A stretch of DNA of 54,883 nucleotides, from contig JAFCDN010000007.1 in the NCBI GenBank assembly GCA_017609625.1, forward strand, positions 1 through 54,883, in the 5' to 3' direction. This DNA is from Candidatus Iainarchaeum sp. (GTDB taxonomy: Archaea; Iainarchaeota; Iainarchaeia; Iainarchaeales; 1-14-0-10-31-34). A program made the translations under genes and the position numbers. The notes beneath the pieces are model-generated. The model was not told the DNA's origin. It did no database searches and saw only the letters and a program-made list of their open reading frames with translations. This document shows positions 34,497 to 43,588 of this stretch, piece by piece; positions within the stretch are counted from its first letter, which is position 1, and each line of letters starts with the position of its first letter.

Positions 34497-36188
34497 ATGA
34501 AAAAAATTTTTTGTTTATTCTCAATTTTGCTTTTTACAGCTTTATTGTTTGGTTGTCCTGAAGATTCAGAGGATTCAAACAACTCAGACAAAAATACAGC
34601 TGATTTAAACCAGTTAAATGATTTTAATGTATTTGATGAAAATGTATTTGACTTAAATATTGTTGATGAAAATGCAACTGATTCTAATGCTTGTGTTGAA
34701 TACTGGGAATGCAATGAATTTAGTGAATGCATTAATGAAGAAAAAACTAGAAGATGTTGGGATAATAATGAATGTGGGGCAGTAAATGTTTTTACAGAAA
34801 TAAGAGACTGTAACATCTCTGATTTAAATGCAGTTGACCAAAATATAACTGATGTAAATGCTTTGGATGAAAACAGGTTTGATGAAAATGGCAATTGCAT
34901 TGAAAAATGGCAATGCAGTGAATGGGGCGAATGTGTTAATGGATGGGAAAAAAGAGACTGCATTGACCTGCATGAATGTGATTCAGAAGAATTAAAGCCA
35001 AGATTATATCAACATTGTGGTGAATGCATTCATGAAGAAACAATAGATTGTATTACAGATGAAAATTGCAGCGGAATACAGGAATGTATTTCAGGAGAGT
35101 GGGAGGACTGCGTTGACAACCCAGAAGATAACTGCCCTGGAGAATGCAAAAACGGTTATGAAAGAATCTGCATTAATTATCAAAATTGTCCTGGAACACA
35201 AATCTGCTCTGACCATGAATGGAAAACCTGTAATGATAATCCTTATGATAATTGTCCAGGGGGCTGTACTTCAGGAGAAACAAGAAACTGTACTACAACA
35301 GAAAACTGTCCAGGAACACAATTCTGTGTAGATAATTCATGGAATTCTGAATGCTTTGATTATCCTAATGACTATTGCCCTTTACTTTGCGAAGAACAAA
35401 ATAAAACTGAAATTGAATTAAAAGAAGGAAACTTGTATTATAAAGACGAAAGCGCAGTCCAGCATGAAATCCCTTTTTACATTGTAAGTTTGTCTTTGCC
35501 TGACAAAGGAACTGACACTATAGTAATTGACGGCCAGACAATATGGTTTCAGGTTGATACTAATGATATTTTTAATTATAATGGGGATTTTGTTCACAAT
35601 GGAAGTGTTCTTTTCAAGAAAAATAACTCTGAAGGACCTGGAATAAGCATGATTTATTATATAGACAAAGATGCCGTTAATTCTGGAGCTGTTGTTTTTG
35701 AAGGAGCTAACGGAGAGGAAATCTGGTATAATGTTTTGGTTGATGAAACAGATTCAACTGCTAATGTCTGGCTGTTCTTTTATACTAAAATTTCTTCTTA
35801 CATAATTTCCACTCAATACAATAAATTCGTTTATTTAAGCGGAACAGATACTCAAGGAGATCCAAACTCTGAATATTATTTTTTTGTGCCTCATAGCCCT
35901 GATTTGCCTGAAGTTTTAGGTGGAGGCACAAATTATAGTGCAGAAGATGTTTTTACTGCAACTTTTGTTGTTTTGGAAAAAACTATTAATAATGATGTTT
36001 TAGTTAATATAGACACTGCAAATGGAAAGCTTTCAGATCAGAGTCTCGGTTATGCAGTTCAATATGACAGAACAGAAAAATTAACTTCAGAAAACTCTTC
36101 TGTTTATACTTCATTCGGTTCTAACATTGAACTAAATAACTACAAATTCAAAATAACTATTCCTGAAAATACCTGTGTTTGGACATAA
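34497..36188 (+). CDS. Cys-rich surface lipoprotein with Asp/Asn repeats
   Basis: 563 residues. Signal peptide to LLFGC (lipobox, Cys20). Then an Asp/Asn-rich low-complexity stretch (DLNxxDxNxxDEN, about 35-62 and 103-126). Two modules WECNEFSEC..RRCW and WQCSEWGECVNG..RDC resemble thrombospondin-like type; then four modules of the type CxxGExxxCxxxxNCxGxQxCxxxxW, e.g. CTSGETRNCTTTENCPGTQF. The remaining 250 residues are a beta-rich region (DTIVIDGQTIWFQVDTND). Expected at the cell surface. A TATA-like AAATATAATA about 27 bases upstream suggests leaderless mRNA. The same GTQ module appears in the partial gene at the right edge. Confidence 0.75.
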   Translation: MKKIFCLFSILLFTALLFGCPEDSEDSNNSDKNTADLNQLNDFNVFDENVFDLNIVDENATDSNACVEYWECNEFSECINEEKTRRCWDNNECGAVNVFTEIRDCNISDLNAVDQNITDVNALDENRFDENGNCIEKWQCSEWGECVNGWEKRDCIDLHECDSEELKPRLYQHCGECIHEETIDCITDENCSGIQECISGEWEDCVDNPEDNCPGECKNGYERICINYQNCPGTQICSDHEWKTCNDNPYDNCPGGCTSGETRNCTTTENCPGTQFCVDNSWNSECFDYPNDYCPLLCEEQNKTEIELKEGNLYYKDESAVQHEIPFYIVSLSLPDKGTDTIVIDGQTIWFQVDTNDIFNYNGDFVHNGSVLFKKNNSEGPGISMIYYIDKDAVNSGAVVFEGANGEEIWYNVLVDETDSTANVWLFFYTKISSYIISTQYNKFVYLSGTDTQGDPNSEYYFFVPHSPDLPEVLGGGTNYSAEDVFTATFVVLEKTINNDVLVNIDTANGKLSDQSLGYAVQYDRTEKLTSENSSVYTSFGSNIELNNYKFKITIPENTCVWT

Positions 36189-36226
36189 AGAAAAAGAATT
36201 AAATAAAATGATTTCCTATATATTTT

Positions 36227-37477
36227 ATGAAAAAAGTTTTTGTAGTTTGCTTGGCTTTAACATTGTTTTTTTCAGGATGTTTGTTGTTTCCTGAAATAAA
36301 AATAATTTCGGCTAAAGTTTCAGGAGAAAATATTTTAATTGAACTTAAGTCAAACAAATGGGTTAAAGCAGAAGTTAAAGTAGAAGACAGAAGCGGAAAT
36401 TTATTTTGTGAAAAAACAGTTGATTTGAATCCAAGCATTAATTTAATTGAAATTCCCTGTGATTTAACAGAAAAAAGAATTAAAATTGAAGTTTTTGCAG
36501 AAGATAAAAATTTTTCAAGAAAATTTACTTTAAAAGATGAAACAGAAGAAAACCAAAACGAACAAAACAAACAAGAAGAAGAAATTGAAGAAGAAAAGGA
36601 AAAAGAATATAATACAGAAGAAGCCGCTGAAATTGCCTTAATGCTTGCAGAAAAAACTATTGAAGGAAAATTTATGGCAGTATACGAAAAAAATTTTGCT
36701 AAATCAAGTGAATGCAATGCAATAAAATACATTGAAAACAAAAACAAAATAATAAAAGAATTCCCTGAACTTGAAAGCTCTCTTGGATTTAATTTAAATG
36801 AAACTCAAATGATTGAATTAGAAGAACAAATAGCTGAAACAGAAAAATGCGTTTGTTCTGCGAAAAAAGAAATAATAGAAAAAGAAAAAAACCAATTTAT
36901 AATAGAATATTTTTTAGGTTGCGAAGGATTTTGCGGGGAAACTTATTTTGAACCATTTACTGAAAAACAAGAAGTTACTTCAACAAACAATTACTTTGAA
37001 GGGGATAGAATAACAAATTTAGAAGGAAATAATGGAGCCAAATACTATATTGAAGTTGGTATAGGAGGAGTGCATGGATTTGACAAAAAAATAACTTTAA
37101 GTCTTTTTTTGGAAGATGGAGAATTAGTCAAAAAAAGTGTTTTTGGGGAAGGAACAATTGTTTTCTTTAATGAAGAAACAGGGAAAGAAATAATAAAAAA
37201 TCCAATAACAATAAAAGAGATAAATAGAGAAGTTGCAAGAGAAACAGAATATTATTCAGCTTTAATTGAAAGTATAGAGTTTGTCGAATACGACAACCAA
37301 TTTTCTTTATCAATCAAAGTTGACTTAAAAGATAATTCAGTTAAAATAGAAAACTATAAAACTTCAGAAGAAACCGAAGAACAAGTCGAAACAAAAAAGA
37401 TAATTTATGATTTGATGGGGGAATGCCTTAAAGCATGGCTTATGAACCTGCACGGAAAAATTTTGACACAAAATTAG
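36227..37477 (+). CDS. lipoprotein with Glu-rich linker, unknown
   Basis: 416 residues. Signal peptide MKKVFVVCLALTLFFSGCLL with lipobox. The first 85 mature residues form a short beta domain (ISAKVSGENILIELKSN, VEVFAED-like). A Glu/Asn/Lys-rich linker follows (about 105-125: ENQNEQNKQEEEIEEE). The rest alternates alpha and beta without a family I know; Cys pairs CVCSAKK and CEGFCGE are present. Directly follows the 34497 lipoprotein (38-base gap) on the same strand. Confidence 0.7.
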   Translation: MKKVFVVCLALTLFFSGCLLFPEIKIISAKVSGENILIELKSNKWVKAEVKVEDRSGNLFCEKTVDLNPSINLIEIPCDLTEKRIKIEVFAEDKNFSRKFTLKDETEENQNEQNKQEEEIEEEKEKEYNTEEAAEIALMLAEKTIEGKFMAVYEKNFAKSSECNAIKYIENKNKIIKEFPELESSLGFNLNETQMIELEEQIAETEKCVCSAKKEIIEKEKNQFIIEYFLGCEGFCGETYFEPFTEKQEVTSTNNYFEGDRITNLEGNNGAKYYIEVGIGGVHGFDKKITLSLFLEDGELVKKSVFGEGTIVFFNEETGKEIIKNPITIKEINREVARETEYYSALIESIEFVEYDNQFSLSIKVDLKDNSVKIENYKTSEETEEQVETKKIIYDLMGECLKAWLMNLHGKILTQN

Positions 37478-37541
37478 AAAATTTTCTTTTAACCTAAGCT
37501 TTTCAATAACCTTTTTATAGTTGTTTTGAGTAGTTTATAGC

Positions 37542-38504
37542 ATGGCAACTGTTTTACAAGTGCAGAATATTTCTAAAGCTTATGGAACACAAAAAGTTCT
37601 TGTAGACATTGACTTAAAAGTAGAAAACGGAGAAATTTTTGGTTTGCTTGGACCAAACGGAGCAGGAAAAAGCACTTTAATGAAAATATTAAACGGACTG
37701 GCAGCGCAGGACAAAGGAAAAGCAGTTTTTTTCGGGAAATTCAATCCAAAAGAAATAGGATTAAGAAAAAAAGTTGCTTTTGTTCCTCAAGAAGATTCTT
37801 TTTACAGGTTCTTTTCTGTAAAAGAAAATCTTTCTTTTTTTGGCTCACTTTATGGAATAAGAGGAAAAACACTAAAAAAAAGAATTGCGTTTTTGCTGGA
37901 ATGGCTGAACCTTGGTTTTTTTAAGAACAGAAAAGCAGAAAAACTTTCAGGAGGCTACAGGAAAATGCTGAACATTGCCTGCTCTCTTGTTTATGACCCT
38001 GATTTTATTTTTTTGGATGAGCCAACAGTAGGATTAGATCCTGACATGAGAAGATTATTGTGGAGCAAATTAACTGAACTGAGAAAAAGAGGGAAAACAC
38101 TTTTTATTACAACACATTATATGGATGAAGCACAGGCTTTATGCAACAGGATTTCATTGATTTTAGAAGGAAAAATTGTTGTATGCGATTCTCCTGCAAA
38201 GTTAATTGACAAATACGGCGGAGAAAAAAACTTTTTAATTGAATTAGACAAGCCTGTAAACAAAGCACTGGAAACAGATTTAAGAAAAGGACTTGGAGAC
38301 ACTTTTCATATAGCCGGCCAGAGCCTGAATATTGCATATGAAGGAAGAAACGAAATGGCTGCACTGGCAAAAATAAACAATGTAATAAAGCTAAATGATT
38401 TTACAATAACAAAAACAACAATAAAAGAACCTGACCTGGAAAATGTTTTTTTGAATTTAACCGGAAAAATTGAAGGAATTAAAACAACAAAAAAAGAGGA
38501 ATAA
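37542..38504 (+). CDS. ABC transporter ATP-binding subunit
   Basis: 320 residues. Walker A GPNGAGKST (37-45), Q-loop FVPQED, signature LSGGYRK, Walker B FIFLDEPTVGLDP and the H-loop TTHYMDEA. Couples ATP hydrolysis to the ABC-2 type permease encoded next, separated by 44 bases with a hairpin insert. The C-terminal extension (from about 225) is of the DUF4162 kind. Substrate unknown; ABC-2 exporters move lipids, polysaccharides, drugs or proteins. Confidence 0.93.
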   Translation: MATVLQVQNISKAYGTQKVLVDIDLKVENGEIFGLLGPNGAGKSTLMKILNGLAAQDKGKAVFFGKFNPKEIGLRKKVAFVPQEDSFYRFFSVKENLSFFGSLYGIRGKTLKKRIAFLLEWLNLGFFKNRKAEKLSGGYRKMLNIACSLVYDPDFIFLDEPTVGLDPDMRRLLWSKLTELRKRGKTLFITTHYMDEAQALCNRISLILEGKIVVCDSPAKLIDKYGGEKNFLIELDKPVNKALETDLRKGLGDTFHIAGQSLNIAYEGRNEMAALAKINNVIKLNDFTITKTTIKEPDLENVFLNLTGKIEGIKTTKKEE

Positions 38505-38545
38505 CGCCTTTTTGGAAAAAAGGTGTAACAAAAAAAAAGAGGAAT
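38487..38545 (+). repeat. hairpin flanked by short direct repeat
   Basis: The stem GCCTTTTTGGAAAAAAGGTGT (38506-38526) sits between two copies of AAAAAAAGAGGAATAA: the left spans the end of the ATPase gene, including its stop; the right is the ribosome-binding site of the permease. Excision of one copy plus stem would restore a normal overlapping junction, so it looks inserted. Confidence 0.55.
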
Positions 38546-38548
38546 AAA

Positions 38549-40396
38549 ATGAAATTAATTAAAATTGCATTAAAGGAACTGAAGCTGATTAAAACGCAAA
38601 AGATTTCTCTGCTTTTGATTTTCTTTTTTCCTATAATAACTATTCTTGCAATTGGAAGCGCTTTTGGAAACGTGAATGTTTTTACTGGAACAGGTTTTAC
38701 TCAGGTTCCTGTAGGAATTTATGTTCCTTCAGATTATGAAGAAAGTGAAGAATTGATTCAAGAGCTGGAGTTATACAGTGATTCAATTAACTTAATCAGA
38801 TATCAAACAGAAGAAGAAGTGATTGAATCAATAAACAAAAGAAAAGCAAAAATCGGATTGATAGTAGAAAAACCTCAAGAATTTGAATCTACAGTTAATA
38901 TTCGTGTTGTGTTTGATAATTCTGCTTTGCTTGAAACACAGGTTACTTTGTTTATAACAGAAACAATATTAAACGAAGTAAGCTATGAAAAATCAAATGA
39001 ACTGCTGAAAGGAATTCTTGAAAACTTGGATACAATAAAACAAACAGTAAAAACAGAAATAACCACAATAGACGGTTTTATTGCAAAACTTGATGCATCT
39101 GATTCTTCGCTTAGAAGTTTAGAAAATCAATTAAACCAGATTGATTTAAGCACAATGAAATACCAGTTGGAGACTTTTGACACTTATTATTATCAGTCAT
39201 TAAATGATGTTTCAGAAACAAGAAACGAAATTTATAAGGCACAAGGACAGCTTTCATCTTACAGAAGTAAAATTCAGAATACAAAAAACAAATTAACAGG
39301 CTATAGAGATGACTTGGTTTTTTTAAGAAACCAGATTACTAATATAAGAGTTGTTTCTCCTGAACCTGCTGCAAGCCAGTTATTGAATATAGAAAACCAA
39401 TTAAACAACACAATAAACGAAATAAACTCTACAATATATGACCTTGACCATGCTTTGGTTGACATTGACAATGCAAATGCAACATTAAACCAGACTTTAA
39501 ATAAATTAAATGACGTTGAAACCAGACTGCATTCTGCAAACACCAGTATTCAGTCATTCAAATACACTGTCACTTCAATGCAAGATACTTTAAACCAGAT
39601 TAAATTAATGCTTTCAGAAGCAAAATCCTCCAGAGAGTCAATCAGGGCAGATTTGGTGGAAACAAAAAACCAGATGCAAGAGCTTTCAAGAAAACTTGAA
39701 ACCCTTAGTTCACTTTCAACTGAATCAATAATAAAGCCTTTAAGAATAGAAAAAGAGCCAAGATATGAATCAACAGAAGTTGCAGTAATAACTCCAATGG
39801 CAATATCAATAGTACTGCTTTTAACTTCTCTTTTGCTTACAAGCATTTCAACTATTTTAGAAAAAAATCAGGGAGCAGCTTTAAGAGCAAAATTATCTCC
39901 TACAATGCATTTAACCTGGATTTCGGGAAAAATTTTAGGACAATTAGTTTTTGCAATAATTGAAGCCGCACTGGTTTTGATTGTAGCATTAATTGGCTTT
40001 GGAGTAATGCCTGCTGGAGAGACACTAGCAGATTTACTTAACGCATATGCCGGGCTTTTTGCTGTTTTATTGATTATTGGCTTTTCTTTTATTTCAATTG
40101 GATTGTTTTTGACAAACTTTACTAAAACACAGTCAACTGCAATTTTGTCTTCTTTACTTATCAGTATTCCATTAATCTTTTTGAGCGGAATGATTCTTCC
40201 AACTTCTTTTATGCCTTCATTTATCAGGGCGTTTAGTGAAATTCTTCCTTTAACTGTTGCAACAGAATTAATCACTTCAATTTTGGTTAGAGGCTCTTCA
40301 CTTCAGTTTTTGCTTCCGCAGATTCTGCTTTTAGTTGTTCCTGCACTGATTATGATTGCAGTTACATTAATTTATCCAAAAATAAAAGAAGATTAA
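38549..40396 (+). CDS. ABC-2 permease with large extracellular coiled coil
   Basis: 615 residues. One N-terminal membrane helix (about 17-40), a long polar region with coiled-coil heptads (about 150-395, rich in Asn, Gln, Leu), then five or so helices from about 410. This plan resembles YhgE/Pip and ABC-2 membrane proteins. The extra-cytoplasmic part is unusually large for an ABC-2 permease and may reach to the surface or bind cargo. AGAGGA is a good ribosome site. Substrate unknown. Paired with the preceding ATPase. Confidence 0.85.
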   Translation: MKLIKIALKELKLIKTQKISLLLIFFFPIITILAIGSAFGNVNVFTGTGFTQVPVGIYVPSDYEESEELIQELELYSDSINLIRYQTEEEVIESINKRKAKIGLIVEKPQEFESTVNIRVVFDNSALLETQVTLFITETILNEVSYEKSNELLKGILENLDTIKQTVKTEITTIDGFIAKLDASDSSLRSLENQLNQIDLSTMKYQLETFDTYYYQSLNDVSETRNEIYKAQGQLSSYRSKIQNTKNKLTGYRDDLVFLRNQITNIRVVSPEPAASQLLNIENQLNNTINEINSTIYDLDHALVDIDNANATLNQTLNKLNDVETRLHSANTSIQSFKYTVTSMQDTLNQIKLMLSEAKSSRESIRADLVETKNQMQELSRKLETLSSLSTESIIKPLRIEKEPRYESTEVAVITPMAISIVLLLTSLLLTSISTILEKNQGAALRAKLSPTMHLTWISGKILGQLVFAIIEAALVLIVALIGFGVMPAGETLADLLNAYAGLFAVLLIIGFSFISIGLFLTNFTKTQSTAILSSLLISIPLIFLSGMILPTSFMPSFIRAFSEILPLTVATELITSILVRGSSLQFLLPQILLLVVPALIMIAVTLIYPKIKED

Positions 40397-40407
40397 AACC
40401 TATATTT

Positions 40408-40752
40408 TTAGGGCTTCTTTTTTGGTTTAGTCTGCTTGTCTAAAACAAAAACTACTGCAAGGCAGGCAACAATGTAAGAGATAATTATTTGGATTATAGT
40501 TGTTGGAAGCATCTCAAAGAAAACTTCAAAATCTGAGAAAAACAACAAAACTGAAATCCAGATAAGACCATAGAATCCAACAAAACCTGCTTTTGAAGTT
40601 GTACTGCATTTTTGATCCATACCAAAAAGATCTGCAAGAGGTTCTTCGCATTCTCTGTCTTCATACAAAATAAAAGCTGGAAGAACCAGAAAAGCAATTA
40701 AAGCAATTGCCAGCTTCTTTTTTGTCGGAGCAAAAATTTTTTCTAAATCCAT
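40408..40752 (-). CDS. small membrane protein, unknown
   Basis: 114 residues from the ATG of MDLEKIFAPTKKKL; chosen because GGAGG lies right before and the upstream gene ends one base away. Hydrophobic segments near 15-30, 55-72 and 80-105. The conserved-looking loop has Cys (REC, KCS). Short KPKKKP tail. It overlaps nothing; directly follows the 263-residue gene. Similar small membrane proteins are common in archaea; no function can be given. Confidence 0.7.
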   Translation of the reverse strand: MDLEKIFAPTKKKLAIALIAFLVLPAFILYEDRECEEPLADLFGMDQKCSTTSKAGFVGFYGLIWISVLLFFSDFEVFFEMLPTTIIQIIISYIVACLAVVFVLDKQTKPKKKP

Positions 40753-40753
40753 T

Positions 40754-41545
40754 TTAATCCTCCACAAAAATTATTGTATCCTTGCTGTTCTTGAAATCCC
40801 ATTGATAAGTGTAATACTGGTTTTCTTTTGTAGAAAAAGTTATAACATAAAGGTCACCGCCTCTTTTGAAATAAACTTGTTCTCCTTTTGCATAATAGCC
40901 TTTTTCAGGCACATATGCTTTGAAAACCAACTGCCTTGTTTCATGCCCTCCAACATCTGCTCCGGAATGAACCATTGAAATCACTTCAACTCCATAGGAT
41001 TCTAATTCAGCTTCTGCTTCTACTGCCAGTTCATCTATTGTTCCGGAAACATCATTGTATTTTTGGATTAAAAAGTTTGGCTGGCTGCCGTCTTTTTCCG
41101 GGCCAAAAACATGAACAATATCCTGTGCATCAGACAGATTTGTTTTCACTTCCCATCCATCTGGAGGAATGAATTTCATGTTTGCAACTTTAGTGCATCT
41201 GCCAAAGCCATCCAAAAACTCGCATTGGTTGATGCCTTCAATTACAACCCAAATCACTGCCATCATTACAATAAATATTACTGCAATCATTGCAAGGCCT
41301 CCAATACCTGAAGCCAGAAGCGCAGTTACTTTTCCTGCAGTTTCATTAGGTTTTGATTCAGCTTTTTCTTTAATTTTCTCACCCTCTTTTGAAAGTTTTT
41401 CTTCAGGCACTCCGACAAACTTGCTGAAACTAGAGCCGGTTTTTTGGAAGCGCTTAAAGAGTTTAAAAACACAAAAAATCAGAACAAGAAAAGGAATTAA
41501 ACCAAAGAAAAAAGTGTCTTGTTCTGAAAACAATAAAACAGCCAA
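40754..41545 (-). CDS. membrane protein with extracellular domain, start unclear
   Basis: 263 residues if TTG at 41545 is used. It has one helix at the N-terminus (about 5-27), a basic loop, a second helix (about 75-100), then a domain of about 160 residues (VFGPEKDGSQPNFLIQ, GGHETRQLVFKAY, VYFKRGGDLYVITFS) with an alpha-beta fold resembling PsbP/DUF1795-type stress proteins, which is a guess. In frame, coding-like sequence continues upstream (GFPSELWIGIIALVLAVLL), but no ATG or GTG is found, and a likely ribosome site AAAGGAGGG lies well before it. The true start is unsettled. Confidence 0.65.
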   Translation of the reverse strand: MAVLLFSEQDTFFFGLIPFLVLIFCVFKLFKRFQKTGSSFSKFVGVPEEKLSKEGEKIKEKAESKPNETAGKVTALLASGIGGLAMIAVIFIVMMAVIWVVIEGINQCEFLDGFGRCTKVANMKFIPPDGWEVKTNLSDAQDIVHVFGPEKDGSQPNFLIQKYNDVSGTIDELAVEAEAELESYGVEVISMVHSGADVGGHETRQLVFKAYVPEKGYYAKGEQVYFKRGGDLYVITFSTKENQYYTYQWDFKNSKDTIIFVED

Positions 41546-41653
41546 AACTAATGCAATAATTCCAATCCAAAGTTCTGAAGGAAAACCAGAAGTCTGGAAT
41601 TTGTTGAAAGAATGAAGCCCTCCTTTAAGGTAAATTCCTTTTTCTTTGAAAAT

Positions 41654-41884
41654 TCAGGAGCCGACAGAATCAAAGACATATTCTGCCCCGCATTTATCGC
41701 AGACATGTTTTGAAGAAATAGTTTTGCTTAGCTTACTGCATTTTTTGCATTTGATTTCTTTTAATAAATAAGTTTTATGCTTTTTGTCAAAAAAATATTC
41801 TTTTTTGCATTTACCGCATTTTAGTTTTGTTACTATAGTTTCACTGTCTGAACCGCAGCTAACACATTCAACTGTTTCAGCCAT
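41654..41884 (-). CDS. three-motif zinc-ribbon protein
   Basis: 76 residues from ATG at 41884 (MAETVECVSCG); the TTG at 41893 is less likely. CxxC pairs: CVSC, CGKC, CKKC and CDKC, so two zinc ribbons. No function specified. On the same strand as the downstream membrane genes. Confidence 0.65.
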   Translation of the reverse strand: MAETVECVSCGSDSETIVTKLKCGKCKKEYFFDKKHKTYLLKEIKCKKCSKLSKTISSKHVCDKCGAEYVFDSVGS

Positions 41885-41928
41885 AAAATTCAATAGAACA
41901 ATGATTTTCTAGTATAAAAGAGTTTGTA

Positions 41929-42033
41929 TCAGCTTTTTTTCTGTTCTTTCATTCTTTTCTCAAATTCTTTCTTTATTTTCTTTTTTTGGATTTCTTTTTC
42001 TTTATTTTTTTCTTTTTCTGAAGCCTGAAAGCC
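41929..42033 (-). pseudogene. possible in-frame tail beyond TAA
   Basis: Directly after the TAA (42034-42036) of the small membrane gene the same frame stays open for 34 codons, giving an E/K-rich stretch (GFQASEKEKNKEKEIQKKK and a further IKKEFEKRMKEQKKS) before TGA. It has no own start apart from a late ATG. Either a stop mutation split a longer gene or composition makes it look coding. Confidence 0.3.
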
Positions 42034-42231
42034 TTAGGAAAAAGAAAAAAGTCTGTATAAAATATACACTAAAAAAAGCAGTGAAGCATAGCCTAAAAAG
42101 TCTATTTTCAATTCAAAAAAAGAATACCATGCAAAAATTATTATTACTGCAATAAAAATCAATACTTTAGTAAAATAAGCTACAAAGTCTGGAAAGTTAT
42201 TTCCGTAATTTTTTTCTTCTATTTCAATCAC
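42034..42231 (-). CDS. small two-TM protein, GTG start
   Basis: 65 residues starting with GTG that overlaps the TGA of the upstream gene (GTGA), typical of coupling. Two membrane segments near 20-35 and 44-62. Ends SFS at TAA, after which the frame continues (see separate entry). No family recognised. Confidence 0.6.
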   Translation of the reverse strand: MIEIEEKNYGNNFPDFVAYFTKVLIFIAVIIIFAWYSFFELKIDFLGYASLLFLVYILYRLFSFS

Positions 42232-42686
42232 TTCTTTTTTTTAAGCAAAATTATTATAACTGCAGCAACTGCAATAACCAAAAGGATTCCAAAAAGCTGT
42301 ACAGTGCCTGAATCAAAAAAACTTTCCTGTGTTTCTCCACAGTTATCGCAGGAAACAGTGCATTCAAAAGTTACTTCTCCTTTTAAGCAGTCAGTGTCAA
42401 TATCCAAAGAAAAATCTTCTCTTGAATCAGCTAAAAGCGAATTAAAGGACTGGGTTTTAGAATCAAAAACTGATTCTTCCTGAATAGTGGAACAGGAAAC
42501 TTTAACAGATTCTGCTGTTTCAGAACCGAAGTTTTTTACATAACCTGAAACTGTAGTATAACAGCCCTGATCAAACCAGAAATTATCTTCACTGGATGTT
42601 TCTTCTAATTCTAAATTTGGCTGGCCAGTGCAGCCAAACAAAGAAACTAAAACAACCAGTAAAACTACCGTTGATTTTGCTTTCAT
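42228..42686 (-). CDS. lipoprotein with C-terminal membrane anchor
   Basis: 152 residues from the second ATG (MKAKSTVVLLVVLVSLFGC); the longer start adds eight residues and is possible. Lipobox FGC and also a C-terminal helix (about 125-147) ending KKKK. The mature region (WFDQGCYTTVSGYVKNFGSE) looks like a FxLYD/CARDB-type beta domain with four to six Cys (CDNCGE). An unusual doubly anchored surface protein. Its stop overlaps the next gene. Confidence 0.65.
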   Translation of the reverse strand: MKAKSTVVLLVVLVSLFGCTGQPNLELEETSSEDNFWFDQGCYTTVSGYVKNFGSETAESVKVSCSTIQEESVFDSKTQSFNSLLADSREDFSLDIDTDCLKGEVTFECTVSCDNCGETQESFFDSGTVQLFGILLVIAVAAVIIILLKKKK

Positions 42687-42734
42687 AGAGAAAGAATAAG
42701 CGAAATTCATATATAATACTTTCTATCTAGTTTA

Positions 42735-43349
42735 ATGATAATGGAAAAAAAATATTTGATTGGAATCCTTTTTTTGGTCATTCTGGTTTCTGTTTTTGTT
42801 TTATACAAAGCTTGGGAAGAATTTGAAGAACAAGAAGATTTAAGGAATGCAGAAGAAGAAAAAGCTTTTCTGCTTGCATCAAAAACAAATGAAGTTAAAA
42901 TATTAGAGAAACTGATGGAAATTTATTCTTTTGAAGGAAACTGCAAAGAACAAGAACTAATAAATAACCTGAATTTTTTAAACACTTTTTCTATTGTAAC
43001 AGGAATTTCCGTTCAAATTCCAAAAAATGCAAGCGAAGCAGGAGAAGTTATTTCTAAAGCAGAAAAATGCGTTCCAGAACTGGAAAAAAAGACTGAAAAA
43101 AAATCTGAATCAATTTATCTGGTTTCATACACTGCAGTTTTCTCTGAAAACTGTTCCCTGCCGGAAAAAGAAATGAAATTAATAATTGAAACAGATTTAG
43201 AAAAAGAAAAAGCAGAAGTGATTGAAGGAAAACTGGATCCAAAAGACGGCCAAGCTTTAGGAAACAATCTTTATCTGCTGGATTCTTTTGGAGAATGCAA
43301 AAAAGAAGTTGTATTCAAAATCGCAGTTGACACTGACCTAATTGAATGA
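42735..43349 (+). CDS. membrane-anchored secreted protein, unknown
   Basis: 204 residues. One N-terminal helix (about 6-25: YLIGILFLVILVSVFVLY) then a Glu/Lys-rich helix and an alpha-beta domain with five Cys (GNCKEQ, KCVPEL, ENCSLPE, GECKKE). No family recognised. ATG at 42741 is an alternative start. Divergent from the 42228 lipoprotein. Confidence 0.65.
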   Translation: MIMEKKYLIGILFLVILVSVFVLYKAWEEFEEQEDLRNAEEEKAFLLASKTNEVKILEKLMEIYSFEGNCKEQELINNLNFLNTFSIVTGISVQIPKNASEAGEVISKAEKCVPELEKKTEKKSESIYLVSYTAVFSENCSLPEKEMKLIIETDLEKEKAEVIEGKLDPKDGQALGNNLYLLDSFGECKKEVVFKIAVDTDLIE

Positions 43350-43588
43350 GAAGCTGAAAACCGAAAAAAAACATTAAAAGATAGGCAAAAAACTCCAAAC
43401 CCAGAGGAACAGGTTTTTCTGTAAGCAGGTTTTCAATTATTAGCACAAAAGTTTTTGAAAAGATTAAAAGATTTAAGTAAACCAATAATTTTATTAAGTA
43501 TAAACCAGTAATTTAAGAGATGGATAAGCAAAAGCTTATAAGATAAATTTAAATTAGCAATCTATTGAAAGGTTTAAGGAGGGATTCA
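43350..43588. other. non-coding gap
   Basis: About 240 bases with no supported frame. A TATA-like AATTTAAATTA at about 43545-43555 and GGAGG at 43577-43581 serve the next gene. Otherwise nothing seen. Confidence 0.5.
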
